Source: Acidimicrobiia bacterium (lineage in GTDB: Bacteria > Actinomycetota > Acidimicrobiia > IMCC26256 > JACDBD01). From it: DNA of 7,488 nt. The position numbers and the translations under genes were made by a program. Numbering within the stretch: the first letter of the stretch is position 1; each line of letters opens with the position of its first letter. Shown one piece after another: positions 1 to 6,607 of the stretch. The notes below the pieces were generated by a model. It saw nothing but the letters and a program-made list of their open reading frames with translations. It was not told the DNA's origin and searched no databases. The stretch covers positions 1 through 7,488 of the forward strand of contig JAPSGP010000136.1 in assembly GCA_031177445.1 (NCBI GenBank), in the 5' to 3' direction.

Positions 1-987
1 GTCGAGGACGCCGGCTTCGCGGGGCTCTGGATCACCGAGAGCGGGCGCAGCGCCTACAACCTGTGCACGGCGGCTGCGCTAGCCACGACGCACCTCGACC
101 TCGGCACCGGCATCGCGGTCGCGTTCGCCCGCAGCCCGATGGTGACGGCGCAAGTCGCGTGGGAGCTCCAGGAGGCGACGGCGGGGCGATTCGTGCTCGG
201 GCTCGGCACCCAGGTGAAGGGCCACATCGAGCGCCGGTACTCCGCAACGTTCGACCACCCCGGGCCGCGCATGCGCGAGTACGTGCTCGCGGTGAAGGCG
301 ATCTTCCGCGCGTTCCGCGGCGACGAGAAGCTGGGCTTCGAAGGCGACTTCTATCGGTTCTCGCTGCTGCCGCAGATGTGGTCGCCGGGCCCGATCGATC
401 CGCCCGACCCGCCGATCTACGTCGCCGGCGTCAACCCGTGGATGTGCCGCGCCATCGGCGAGGTCGGCGACGGCATCCACGTGCACCCCCTGCACTCGCT
501 GCACTACCTCGCCGAAGTCGTTCGGCCAAACCTGGAGGAGGGCGCGCGCCGCGCCGGTCGCGACCCGAATGAGCTCGCGGTCGTGTGCCCGCTGCTCACG
601 ATCGTCGGCGACACGGAGGAGGAGCAGACGACCTGGCGCGAGCGAGCTCGGCTCCAGCTCGCGTTCTACGGCTCGACGCGCACGTACTCGTCGATCTTCG
701 AGCTGCACGGCTGGCCGGGAACGTCGGAGCGACTCCACGAGCAACAGGCCGCGGGTGACTTTGCCGGCATGGCGGCGACGCTCACCGACGAGATGCTCGA
801 CGTCTTCACGCTCACGTCGACGTGGGACGCGCTCGCCGACGAGATCCTCGGGCGGTACGCGGGCGTGGCCGACCGGGTGATCTGCTACTTCGCCGCCGCG
901 AGCTGGCACGACGACCCCGCGATGCGCGAACGGTGGGCCGAGGTGGCTCGCACGGTCGCCGCCACCGACGCGGCCAGTCGCCAATAG
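1..987 (+). CDS. LLM-class F420-dependent oxidoreductase, 5'-truncated (TIGR03617-like)
   Basis: This is a luciferase-like monooxygenase-fold enzyme, predicted to use reduced coenzyme F420 for hydride transfer in the cytoplasm; its substrate is unknown. The frame is open from base 1 and ends at a TAG, giving 328 visible residues. The hallmarks are a strand-helix start (GFAGLWITES, visible residues 5-14), LGTGIAVAFARSPM (34-47) and GRFVLGLGTQVKGHIERRY (62-80). The last block is characteristic of the MSMEG_2256/TIGR03617 group of actinobacterial F420 oxidoreductases. A later PPIYVAGVNPWMCRAIGEVGDG block is the usual 'new location in the barrel' strand. From family length, only about 20 N-terminal residues should be missing. 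An ATG at 139 lies inside the conserved core, so it is not the start. The gene converges on lhr with 26 bases between stops and no evident terminator hairpin. The family call is firm; the F420 dependence is inferred from family membership. Confidence 0.9.
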   Translation, partial: VEDAGFAGLWITESGRSAYNLCTAAALATTHLDLGTGIAVAFARSPMVTAQVAWELQEATAGRFVLGLGTQVKGHIERRYSATFDHPGPRMREYVLAVKAIFRAFRGDEKLGFEGDFYRFSLLPQMWSPGPIDPPDPPIYVAGVNPWMCRAIGEVGDGIHVHPLHSLHYLAEVVRPNLEEGARRAGRDPNELAVVCPLLTIVGDTEEEQTTWRERARLQLAFYGSTRTYSSIFELHGWPGTSERLHEQQAAGDFAGMAATLTDEMLDVFTLTSTWDALADEILGRYAGVADRVICYFAAASWHDDPAMRERWAEVARTVAATDAASRQ

Positions 988-1013
988 CTGGCGCGGGACT
1001 CGACTGCGGGGCG

Positions 1014-4000
1014 TTACGCGATGCGGGCTTCGGTCGTCGCAGCGAGCTCTTCCGGTACGCCGTCGACGTAGACCACTTGCCGGGTCCGGACCGCAGGGAC
1101 GGTCGCGCCGGGGACCACGATCCCAACGAGGTTCAGTGGGTCGGCCGCGTTGATCACGACCCGCTCGCCGGAACGGGGAAGCTTGCGCACGTGCGCGAGC
1201 TGCTCGGCCGCCGCTGGCAGCGCGTACTGCTCGCCACTGAAGCCGGACACGAACCGACCGCCGCGCACCAGGCCGCGATCCTCGAGCCGGCGCAGCGCTC
1301 GTTGCAGGTCTCGCCAGGGGTACGGCATCGAGTCGTGCAACGCCAGATCGCGGAACACGATGCCCCAGCGGTTCAGCAGCAGCTCGGCCACCGCCTCGGA
1401 GAGCTCGTCGCGATCGAGCTCGGCATCCGTCGACGGCACCAGCGACCAGCGACCCGGAGCCGACCTGTGACCGTGCGACCCGCGCAGAAGTCGTGACAGT
1501 CGGCGGGAGGGGGCTTGGCGGGGGCCGCCGACGCGGGCCCGGATCGCGCCGAAGCCGTCGGCGGTGATCAGCCCCCGAGCCACACCGTCCCACAGTGCAC
1601 GTTCGACGTCGCTCGGGAGACGACGGGTAGCGGTCGCGAGCTCGGACGCGAAGCAGGCGCCCCGTTCGCGCAGGAGCTCGACGATCTCGGCGGTCGCGCC
1701 CCGAGTGGGCTCGGACGGGTCGGTCCCGGCGCGCGCGGCCTCGAGCAGCCACCCGAGATCGTCCCGGAACAGCAGCGAGATCGGCGTTGCCTTCGACGGC
1801 GCGCCGGCGGGCGCGTCGGCATCGTCGCGCGCACGCGGCGTGAGCCTGAGCCACCCGATCTGTCCCTCGTGGCAGAGCTGGTCGAGCCAGGCGGGCCGGT
1901 ACTCGCGCAGCCGCCGCGCCAGCAGCTCCGGCTCCCACGCCACCGCCGGGGCCTCGAATCCCTGCAACTGGTCGAGCACCGTGGTCAGCCCGTTGACGCC
2001 GTCGAGCTGCGTGCCCGGGACCACGTGCTGCCAGCGCAGGAGGAAGCGCATGAAGTCCTGGGCCGTCACCGCCTGCACCCGCTCGCGGCGGTTGCGGCGG
2101 GAATAGGAGTGCATACGAGCGAGCAGTCGCCGCGACACCCACTCGGTGTCCGGGCCACCGGGGGTGTAGCGGCCTTGGAGCGCGAACCCCTCGTGCTCGA
2201 GCATCGCGAGCCCAGCGCCGACACGCGGCGGTGGCAGCGTCGTCGCCTCGGCCAGCGCGTCGGCGGTCGTGATCCCGGTGACCTCGAGGTGACCCCGGAG
2301 GACGTCGGCGATCGCCTGCTCGTCGCCCGCGAATGCGAGGTCCACGAGCGGCTGCACCTCGGTCGGGTGCCAGAACTCCTCGCCGTCACGCGCAAGGACT
2401 CGACCCCGGTCGCGCGCGACCAGCTCGTCCCACATCGGTCGCCAGTCGTCGCGGGCGCGTGCGATCGCCAGTGAGCTCAACAGATCGTGCAGGTCGTCGG
2501 CGGTGACGGGCTCGGGCGTGATCTCCAGATGCACCCGCTCGATCGCCTCGGGCTCGAGCGCGCCGATTGCCGACAGGTCGACCTGCAGCCCACGGCGGAG
2601 GTTCACGGCGTTGGTGCGCCGATTCTGGAACTCCTCGTCGTCGAGGAACGTGTACGGCTGCGAGGTGACGATCTCGTGCGCCAGCACCGAGGGCTCGGTC
2701 GTGTCGACGCAATGGACCGCGACGTCGCCGGCCTCGATCCGCTGCAGCAGCCCGCGCACACCCTCTACGTCGAGGGCTTCGTGCAGGGTGTCGGCGATGG
2801 TCTGCCGGACCAGGACGTGATCGGGGATCTCGATCGGCCCGGTCAGGTTGTCCTGGCACGCCGCCGCCTGCGGGAAGACGGCCGCCATGAGGTCGTCGGC
2901 CTCCATGCGCTGGATCGGCGGCGGATTGCGACGGCCGCCGCGGAACCGCAGCACCGTGAGCGCGCGGTTGAGATTCCAGCGCCAGCGCGCCTGGAACATG
3001 GGCGAGTCGAGGATCGAGTGCCGCAGCGTGTCCTCGATCGTGCGACTGCTGAGGTAGCGGGGCACCTCGTCCAGCACGAAGCTCGTGTGCGGTCCGAGCG
3101 ACAGGATCACCGCGTCGTCCGAGGCGGCGGCCTGCAACTCGAAGTTGAAGGTCCGGCAGAACTTCTTGCGCAGCGCGAGCCCCAGAGCCCGGTTCACCCG
3201 GCCCCCGTAGGGCGAATGGACGACGAGCTGCATGCCGCCGGTGTCGTCGAAGAAGCGCTCGAGCACGAGCTGGTCCTGGGTCGGCATCGCGCCGAGCACG
3301 GTCCGGCCGACCGCGAGGTAGTCGACGAGCAGCGCGGCGGCTTCCTCGCTCACGCCCGCCGCCTCGATCACCCAGCGCCGAGCGCCGTCGGGATCGCCGG
3401 CGCCGAGGAGCTCGTCGACGCGGCGGCGCAGCTCCGACACCTCTTGTGAGAGCTCGTCGGTGCGCGCCGGGGCCTCGCCCAGCCAGAACGGGATCGTGGG
3501 GGCGGCATCGCCGGCGTCGCGCACCCGCACCACCCCGAGCTCGACCTTGCGGATCTGCCACGAGTGGGTGCCGAGGAGGAAGATGTCGCCCGCCATCGAC
3601 TCCACCGCCCAGTCCTCGTTCACCGTGCCGATGAACGTGTCGTCGGGCTCGGCCACCACGCGGTAGTCGCCGGTTTCGGGGATCGCGCCGCCGGACGTGA
3701 GCGCGGCGAGACGCGCCCCCTTTCGACCGCGCACTTCGCCGTTCACCGCGTCGTGGTGCACATAGGCGCCGCGCCGGCCGCGCCCGGTCTGGATGCCCTT
3801 GGCCACGAGCTCGATCACTTCGTCGAACTGCGCGCGGGTGAGCTCGGTGTACGGCGCTGCTCGGCGCACGAGCTCGTAGAGCTCGTCGGTGCGCCATTCC
3901 TTCGCCGCGGTCTCGGCGACGATCTGCTGCGCCGCGATGTCGAGCGGGAGCTGCGGCGGATGGATGGCATCGAGCCGGCCGGCGCGCACGGCAGCGAGCA

Positions 4001-5216
4001 GCGCGGTGCACTCGACCAGCGCGTCGCGCGTCAGCGGGTAGAGCCGGCCCTTGGGCGTGCCGACGCGCGTGTGGTTCGAACGGCCGACCCGCTGGAGGAA
4101 GGTGGCGATGCTGCGGGGCGAGCCGATCTGGCACACGAGCTCGACCGGGCCGATGTCGATGCCGAGCTCGAGCGACGCGGTCGCGACGAGCGCCTTCAGG
4201 TCGCCGGCGCGCAGCCGGGTCTCGACGCGGTAGCGGCGCTCCTTCGACAGGCTGCCGTGGTGGGCGGCAACGGCATCGTCGCCGAGGCGCTCACCCAGCA
4301 GGTGCGCGATGCGCTCGGCCATGCGCCGGGTGTTGACGAACACCAAGGTGGTGCGGTGCTCGCGCACGAGCCCGGCGATGCGGTCGAGCACGTCGGCCAT
4401 CTGCTCGGCCGGGGCGACGGCTTCGAGCTCGCCGTCGGGTAGTTCAAGCGCGAGATCGAGATTTCGCAGGTGGCCGGCGTCGACGATCTCGGGCAGTGGC
4501 CGGGCGCCGACGAGCAGTCGGGCGACGGTTTCGATCGGTCGCTGGGTGGCGGAGAGCCCGATCCGGCTCGGCCGCTGGTCGCACAGCGCCTCGAGCCGCT
4601 CGAGGGTGAGGGCGAGGTGCGACCCTCGCTTGTCACGCGCGACCGCGTGGATCTCGTCGACGATGACGGTCTCGACGGTCCGCAGCGCCTCGCGCCCCTT
4701 GTCGCTGGTGACGAGCAGGTACAGCGACTCCGGCGTGGTGACGACGAAGCTCGGGGGGCGCCGCACCATGGCGCTGCGCTGGGAGGAGGTCGTGTCGCCG
4801 GTGCGCACCGCGACCCGGATCTCGGGCGCGTCGAAGCCGAGGTCGGCTGCGACCTCGGCGATCTCGGCCAGCGGGCGCTCGAGGTTCTCGGCGATGTCGA
4901 CGGCCAGCGCCTTGAGCGGCGACACGTACACGACTCGAGTGACGTCGTCGATGTCGTCGCCGGCCTCGTGGGCGCGGTAGAGCCGGTCGATGCCGACGAG
5001 GAAGCCGGCGAGGGTCTTGCCCGATCCCGTGGGGGCCGCGATCAGCGTGTCGGCGCCGCCGGCAATGTGCCGCCACCCCTCGACCTGCGCGTCGGTGGGC
5101 CCGTCCGGGAACCGGCGCACGAACCAGGTCGCGATCGCGGGATGGAACCCCCGGAGGGGGCCGTCGGCGGCGAGAGGAAGTTGGCGCTGGGGGGAGAGCG
5201 TGGCCACTGCGCCCAT
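1014..5216 (-). CDS. lhr: ATP-dependent helicase Lhr (large helicase-related), full length
   Basis: Superfamily 2 helicase of 1400 residues. Studied bacterial Lhr proteins are 3'-to-5' ssDNA translocases that unwind DNA or RNA:DNA duplexes and are linked to DNA repair. Visible motifs: Walker A APTGSGKT (61-68, K67), VVYVSPLKAL (95-104, Ia), TTPES (160-164), DEIH box (187-190, II), SAT (222-224, III), LVFVNTRR (291-298, IV), VATASLELGIDIG (344-356, V) and QRVGRS (375-380, VI). After the two RecA folds come a winged-helix region, a DEAD/H-associated segment (about 655-720) and the Lhr-specific C-terminal half, including FMRFLLRWQHV (1055-1065) and winged-helix repeats related to the AlkZ/YcaQ HTH_42 fold (about 1170-1330). 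Residues 1226-1256 form a basic linker with nine Arg and no acidic residue. The length is somewhat below E. coli Lhr (about 1540). The ATG at 5216 has no Shine-Dalgarno; a GTG at 5207 (codon 4) is a possible leaderless start. The large open frames on the other strand are composition shadows. Confidence 0.96.
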   Translation of the reverse strand: MGAVATLSPQRQLPLAADGPLRGFHPAIATWFVRRFPDGPTDAQVEGWRHIAGGADTLIAAPTGSGKTLAGFLVGIDRLYRAHEAGDDIDDVTRVVYVSPLKALAVDIAENLERPLAEIAEVAADLGFDAPEIRVAVRTGDTTSSQRSAMVRRPPSFVVTTPESLYLLVTSDKGREALRTVETVIVDEIHAVARDKRGSHLALTLERLEALCDQRPSRIGLSATQRPIETVARLLVGARPLPEIVDAGHLRNLDLALELPDGELEAVAPAEQMADVLDRIAGLVREHRTTLVFVNTRRMAERIAHLLGERLGDDAVAAHHGSLSKERRYRVETRLRAGDLKALVATASLELGIDIGPVELVCQIGSPRSIATFLQRVGRSNHTRVGTPKGRLYPLTRDALVECTALLAAVRAGRLDAIHPPQLPLDIAAQQIVAETAAKEWRTDELYELVRRAAPYTELTRAQFDEVIELVAKGIQTGRGRRGAYVHHDAVNGEVRGRKGARLAALTSGGAIPETGDYRVVAEPDDTFIGTVNEDWAVESMAGDIFLLGTHSWQIRKVELGVVRVRDAGDAAPTIPFWLGEAPARTDELSQEVSELRRRVDELLGAGDPDGARRWVIEAAGVSEEAAALLVDYLAVGRTVLGAMPTQDQLVLERFFDDTGGMQLVVHSPYGGRVNRALGLALRKKFCRTFNFELQAAASDDAVILSLGPHTSFVLDEVPRYLSSRTIEDTLRHSILDSPMFQARWRWNLNRALTVLRFRGGRRNPPPIQRMEADDLMAAVFPQAAACQDNLTGPIEIPDHVLVRQTIADTLHEALDVEGVRGLLQRIEAGDVAVHCVDTTEPSVLAHEIVTSQPYTFLDDEEFQNRRTNAVNLRRGLQVDLSAIGALEPEAIERVHLEITPEPVTADDLHDLLSSLAIARARDDWRPMWDELVARDRGRVLARDGEEFWHPTEVQPLVDLAFAGDEQAIADVLRGHLEVTGITTADALAEATTLPPPRVGAGLAMLEHEGFALQGRYTPGGPDTEWVSRRLLARMHSYSRRNRRERVQAVTAQDFMRFLLRWQHVVPGTQLDGVNGLTTVLDQLQGFEAPAVAWEPELLARRLREYRPAWLDQLCHEGQIGWLRLTPRARDDADAPAGAPSKATPISLLFRDDLGWLLEAARAGTDPSEPTRGATAEIVELLRERGACFASELATATRRLPSDVERALWDGVARGLITADGFGAIRARVGGPRQAPSRRLSRLLRGSHGHRSAPGRWSLVPSTDAELDRDELSEAVAELLLNRWGIVFRDLALHDSMPYPWRDLQRALRRLEDRGLVRGGRFVSGFSGEQYALPAAAEQLAHVRKLPRSGERVVINAADPLNLVGIVVPGATVPAVRTRQVVYVDGVPEELAATTEARIA

Positions 5217-5300
5217 TGTGCCGCAGCGGTGTGACAGCTATTTGGCCACTTTGCCGGCGGTGGCCACGATTGGTTTCCCGCCGGGGCAGCCGGTGGCCAC
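5200..5300. repeat. Cluster of four GTGGCCAC-type palindromes upstream of and overlapping the lhr start
   Basis: The 8-base perfect palindrome GTGGCCAC occurs at 5200-5207, 5260-5267 and 5293-5300, and a one-mismatch copy (TTGGCCAC) lies at 5242-5249. The two outer copies extend to an exact 13-base direct repeat, CGGTGGCCACGAT, at 5258-5270 and 5291-5303. Centre-to-centre spacings are 42, 18 and 33 bases. I did not find the exact 8-mer elsewhere in the window on reading through it. The copies may be operator sites for a dimeric regulator, or the remains of the multiple terminal repeats found at some insertion-sequence ends. No transposase is adjacent. Confidence 0.6.
5215..5237 (-). promoter_or_regulatory. 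Candidate lhr promoter resembling the RecA-independent (PafBC-type) DNA-damage promoter
   Basis: Read on the minus strand, CTGTCACAC (5237-5229) is followed after exactly 8 bases by CACAAT (5220-5215). The mycobacterial RecA-independent damage promoter is described as TTGTCRGTG-N8-TANNNT. This site keeps the TGTCA core, the N8 spacing and the A and final T of the -10, but misses the GTG end and the first T of the -10. If used, transcription would begin about 5207, exactly at a GTG that is codon 4 of lhr, giving a leaderless mRNA. This fits the absence of a Shine-Dalgarno and the known damage induction of mycobacterial lhr, but the match is partial. Confidence 0.3.
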
Positions 5301-5331
5301 GATCGACGCCTCGCCCCATCGTTCAGGCAGT

Positions 5332-5352
5332 TGACCTCGGAAAACGGGGTCA
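5332..5352 (-). terminator. Weak inverted repeat downstream of the SDR gene, possible terminator
   Basis: TGACCTCG (5332-5339) and CGGGGTCA (5345-5352) can pair around a five-base loop (GAAAA on the plus strand). In RNA from the minus strand the 8-base stem has one C-A mismatch and there is no U tract after it. It lies 19-39 bases beyond the SDR stop, where a terminator separating SDR from lhr would be expected. The plus-strand version pairs slightly better through a G-U. The evidence is weak. Confidence 0.22.
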
Positions 5353-5370
5353 CGTGCCTTTGCGTTCTGT

Positions 5371-6141
5371 TCAGATCAGGGTGAGGCCGCCGTCGACCGC
5401 GAGCACTTGGCCGGTGACATAGCTGGCGTCGTCCGACAGCAGGAACACGCACGCCGCCGCCACTTCCCAGCCGGTTCCCTGGCGGCCGAGCGGCACCGGC
5501 GTGCGCTCGCGTGCCGGCCGCCCTCGCGACGCCCACCGCCCGAGCGGCGTGTCGATCAGGCCGGGCGCGACGACGTTGGCGCGCACGCCCTGGCGGGCGC
5601 CCTCGAGGGCGACGTGCCGGCACAAGCCGATCACGCCCGCCTTCGACGCGTCGTACGCGGGCAGGCGGCTGCCCGGCTGGAGCCCGGCGACCGACGCGAT
5701 GAACACGATCGCTGCGCCCTCGCCGAGGACGGGTAGCGCCGCCCGCGCGAGGAGGAAATGGCTGCGCAGGTTGACGGCGAAGGTCGTGTCCCAGTCGTCG
5801 GCGGTGGTCCCGCTCATGCCCATGCCGCGACCGATCCCAACGTTGAGCACGAGACCGTCGATCCCGTCCTGGGCCGCGTCCGAGATCAGAGCGGTGCACA
5901 CCTCCTCGGACGCGACATCGCCGACGAGCACGGACGCGTTGCCTCCCTCCTTGCCGATCCACGCGGCGGTCTCCTCGGCCGAGACCTGGTCGCGATCGGC
6001 GCAGACGACCGACGCTCCCTCACGGGCCGCCAGCACCGCGATGGCCCGGCCGTTGCCGACCGGCGCCTCGGGATCGTCGCAGCGCTGCGTACCCGCGCCG
6101 ATCACCAGCACCCGCCGGCCCGACAACCGCCCGCCGTTCAT
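5371..6141 (-). CDS. SDR family NAD(P)-dependent oxidoreductase
   Basis: Classical-type short-chain dehydrogenase/reductase of 256 residues, expected to oxidise an alcohol or reduce a ketone with NAD(P)(H) in the cytoplasm; substrate unknown. The order of elements is standard: glycine-rich loop (G15-A-G17 ... V28-G29-N30-G31), acidic residue D49 ending strand 2 (suggests NAD rather than NADP), D75 at the adenine contact, N100 in the NVG (NAG-like) motif, then the catalytic tetrad N124, S150, Y163 and K167 (YDASK), APG at 192-194, and a C-terminal TGQVLAVDGG. The glycine loop has about 8-10 extra residues compared with TGxxxGxG. I chose the ATG at 6141 because GGGAGG sits 9 bases upstream and MNGGRLSGRRVLVIG is a natural SDR start. 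An upstream in-frame ATG at 6177 would add 12 residues and overlap the divergent gene. It resembles the many 3-oxoacyl-ACP-reductase-like SDRs of actinobacterial catabolic loci. Confidence 0.92.
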   Translation of the reverse strand: MNGGRLSGRRVLVIGAGTQRCDDPEAPVGNGRAIAVLAAREGASVVCADRDQVSAEETAAWIGKEGGNASVLVGDVASEEVCTALISDAAQDGIDGLVLNVGIGRGMGMSGTTADDWDTTFAVNLRSHFLLARAALPVLGEGAAIVFIASVAGLQPGSRLPAYDASKAGVIGLCRHVALEGARQGVRANVVAPGLIDTPLGRWASRGRPARERTPVPLGRQGTGWEVAAACVFLLSDDASYVTGQVLAVDGGLTLI

Positions 6142-6150
6142 GGGGCTCAG

Positions 6151-6156
6151 CCTCCC
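6151..6156 (-). promoter_or_regulatory. Shine-Dalgarno GGGAGG deciding the SDR start
   Basis: On the minus strand GGGAGG lies 9 bases before the ATG at 6141. It is the only strong ribosome-binding site seen among the starts in this window, and it favours the 6141 start over the one at 6177, for which this sequence would lie inside the coding region. Confidence 0.65.
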
Positions 6157-6175
6157 ACGCGGCATGCTGGGCGTC

Positions 6176-6592
6176 ATGGAGCTGTGGGAGCTGGTCGCTC
6201 GCGAACAGATCCGCGATCTGGTCGCCCGTTACAACGCCAACGGTGACAGCGGACGCTTCGACGAGGTCCTCGAGTTGTTCGCGCCGGACGCGGTGATGGA
6301 GCTTCCGGATGCGATCTACCGGGGCCACGACGAGATCCGCTCCATGTTCAGCGACGCGGCCGCGTCGTTCACGGCCCGTGAAGGGTTCCGCCACCTCCGC
6401 CACTACACCGCGACCTTGCAGATCGACGTGCTGAGACCGTCCGAGGCACGCGGTCGCTGCTATTACGCGGTGCTCATGAGCCACGGCCTCGATCACTGGG
6501 GCCGCTACATCGACGAGTACACGACGGTCGACGGCGAGTGGCGCTTCCGCCACCGCCGCGTGACCGTCGACGGCGAGGCCGGCGCGAGCTAG
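6176..6592 (+). CDS. SnoaL-like / NTF2-like (nuclear transport factor 2) family protein
   Basis: Small cone-shaped alpha+beta-barrel protein of 138 residues. Members of this superfamily act as isomerases, cyclases, dehydratases or hydroxylase partners on hydrophobic ligands such as polyketides and steroids, while many have no known reaction. The protein starts MELWELVAREQIRDLVARYN, the typical first helix with Y19. It continues with FAPDAVMELPDAIYRGHDEI (35-54), the family's strand followed by 'G.deI' helix, then FRHLRHYTATLQID (71-84), a central YYAVLMSH strand (96-103) and the closing W122-R-F-R-H strand. Polar residues that could line the pocket are Y19, D38, H73 and H76. The ATG at 6176 has only a weak GGG upstream; a CATGCT hexamer 7 bases before it could serve a leaderless transcript. 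The start is 34 bases from the SDR start on the opposite strand, suggesting shared control. Longer in-frame upstream starts would run antisense through the SDR gene and are not credible. Confidence 0.85.
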   Translation: MELWELVAREQIRDLVARYNANGDSGRFDEVLELFAPDAVMELPDAIYRGHDEIRSMFSDAAASFTAREGFRHLRHYTATLQIDVLRPSEARGRCYYAVLMSHGLDHWGRYIDEYTTVDGEWRFRHRRVTVDGEAGAS

Positions 6593-6607
6593 CGGTGACT
6601 CGAGCGG

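Noticed and set aside
988..1013. Possible bidirectional terminator between the LLM gene and lhr
   Set aside because: The 26-base gap has no convincing stem or U tract on either strand.
79..2142. A 687-codon open frame on the minus strand covering the LLM gene and the end of lhr
   Set aside because: It runs antisense to the LLM gene and out of frame within lhr. Its product is a low-complexity Arg/Ala/Pro-rich string without domain motifs, typical of GC-rich shadow frames.
1515..2474. A 319-codon plus-strand open frame opposite lhr
   Set aside because: It is the antisense of conserved Lhr C-terminal coding sequence; the product has no motifs. The same holds for the other plus-strand frames at 2487-3449, 3564-4442 and 4470-5234.
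2386..4134. A 582-codon minus-strand open frame inside lhr
   Set aside because: It lies in a different frame from the intact helicase, with an Arg/Ala/Pro-rich product and no recognisable fold.
5220..5335. Small open frames in the gap upstream of lhr (for example a minus-strand peptide ending KVAK before a TAG at 5239-5237, and a plus-strand one ending before a TGA at 5331-5333)
   Set aside because: The peptides repeat a V-A-T motif only because the GTGGCCAC copies are spaced by multiples of three. There is no Shine-Dalgarno, and the resemblance of one to antitoxin tails is too short to credit.
5501..6175. Upstream in-frame extension of the SnoaL-like gene (363-codon frame)
   Set aside because: The extra N-terminal part is antisense to the conserved SDR core and has Ser/Pro/Arg-rich noise composition. 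The natural family start is the ATG at 6176.
6142..6177. Start of the SDR gene at ATG 6177
   Set aside because: It would add 12 residues absent from typical SDRs, place GGGAGG inside the coding region and overlap the divergent start. The ATG at 6141 has that GGGAGG 9 bases upstream.
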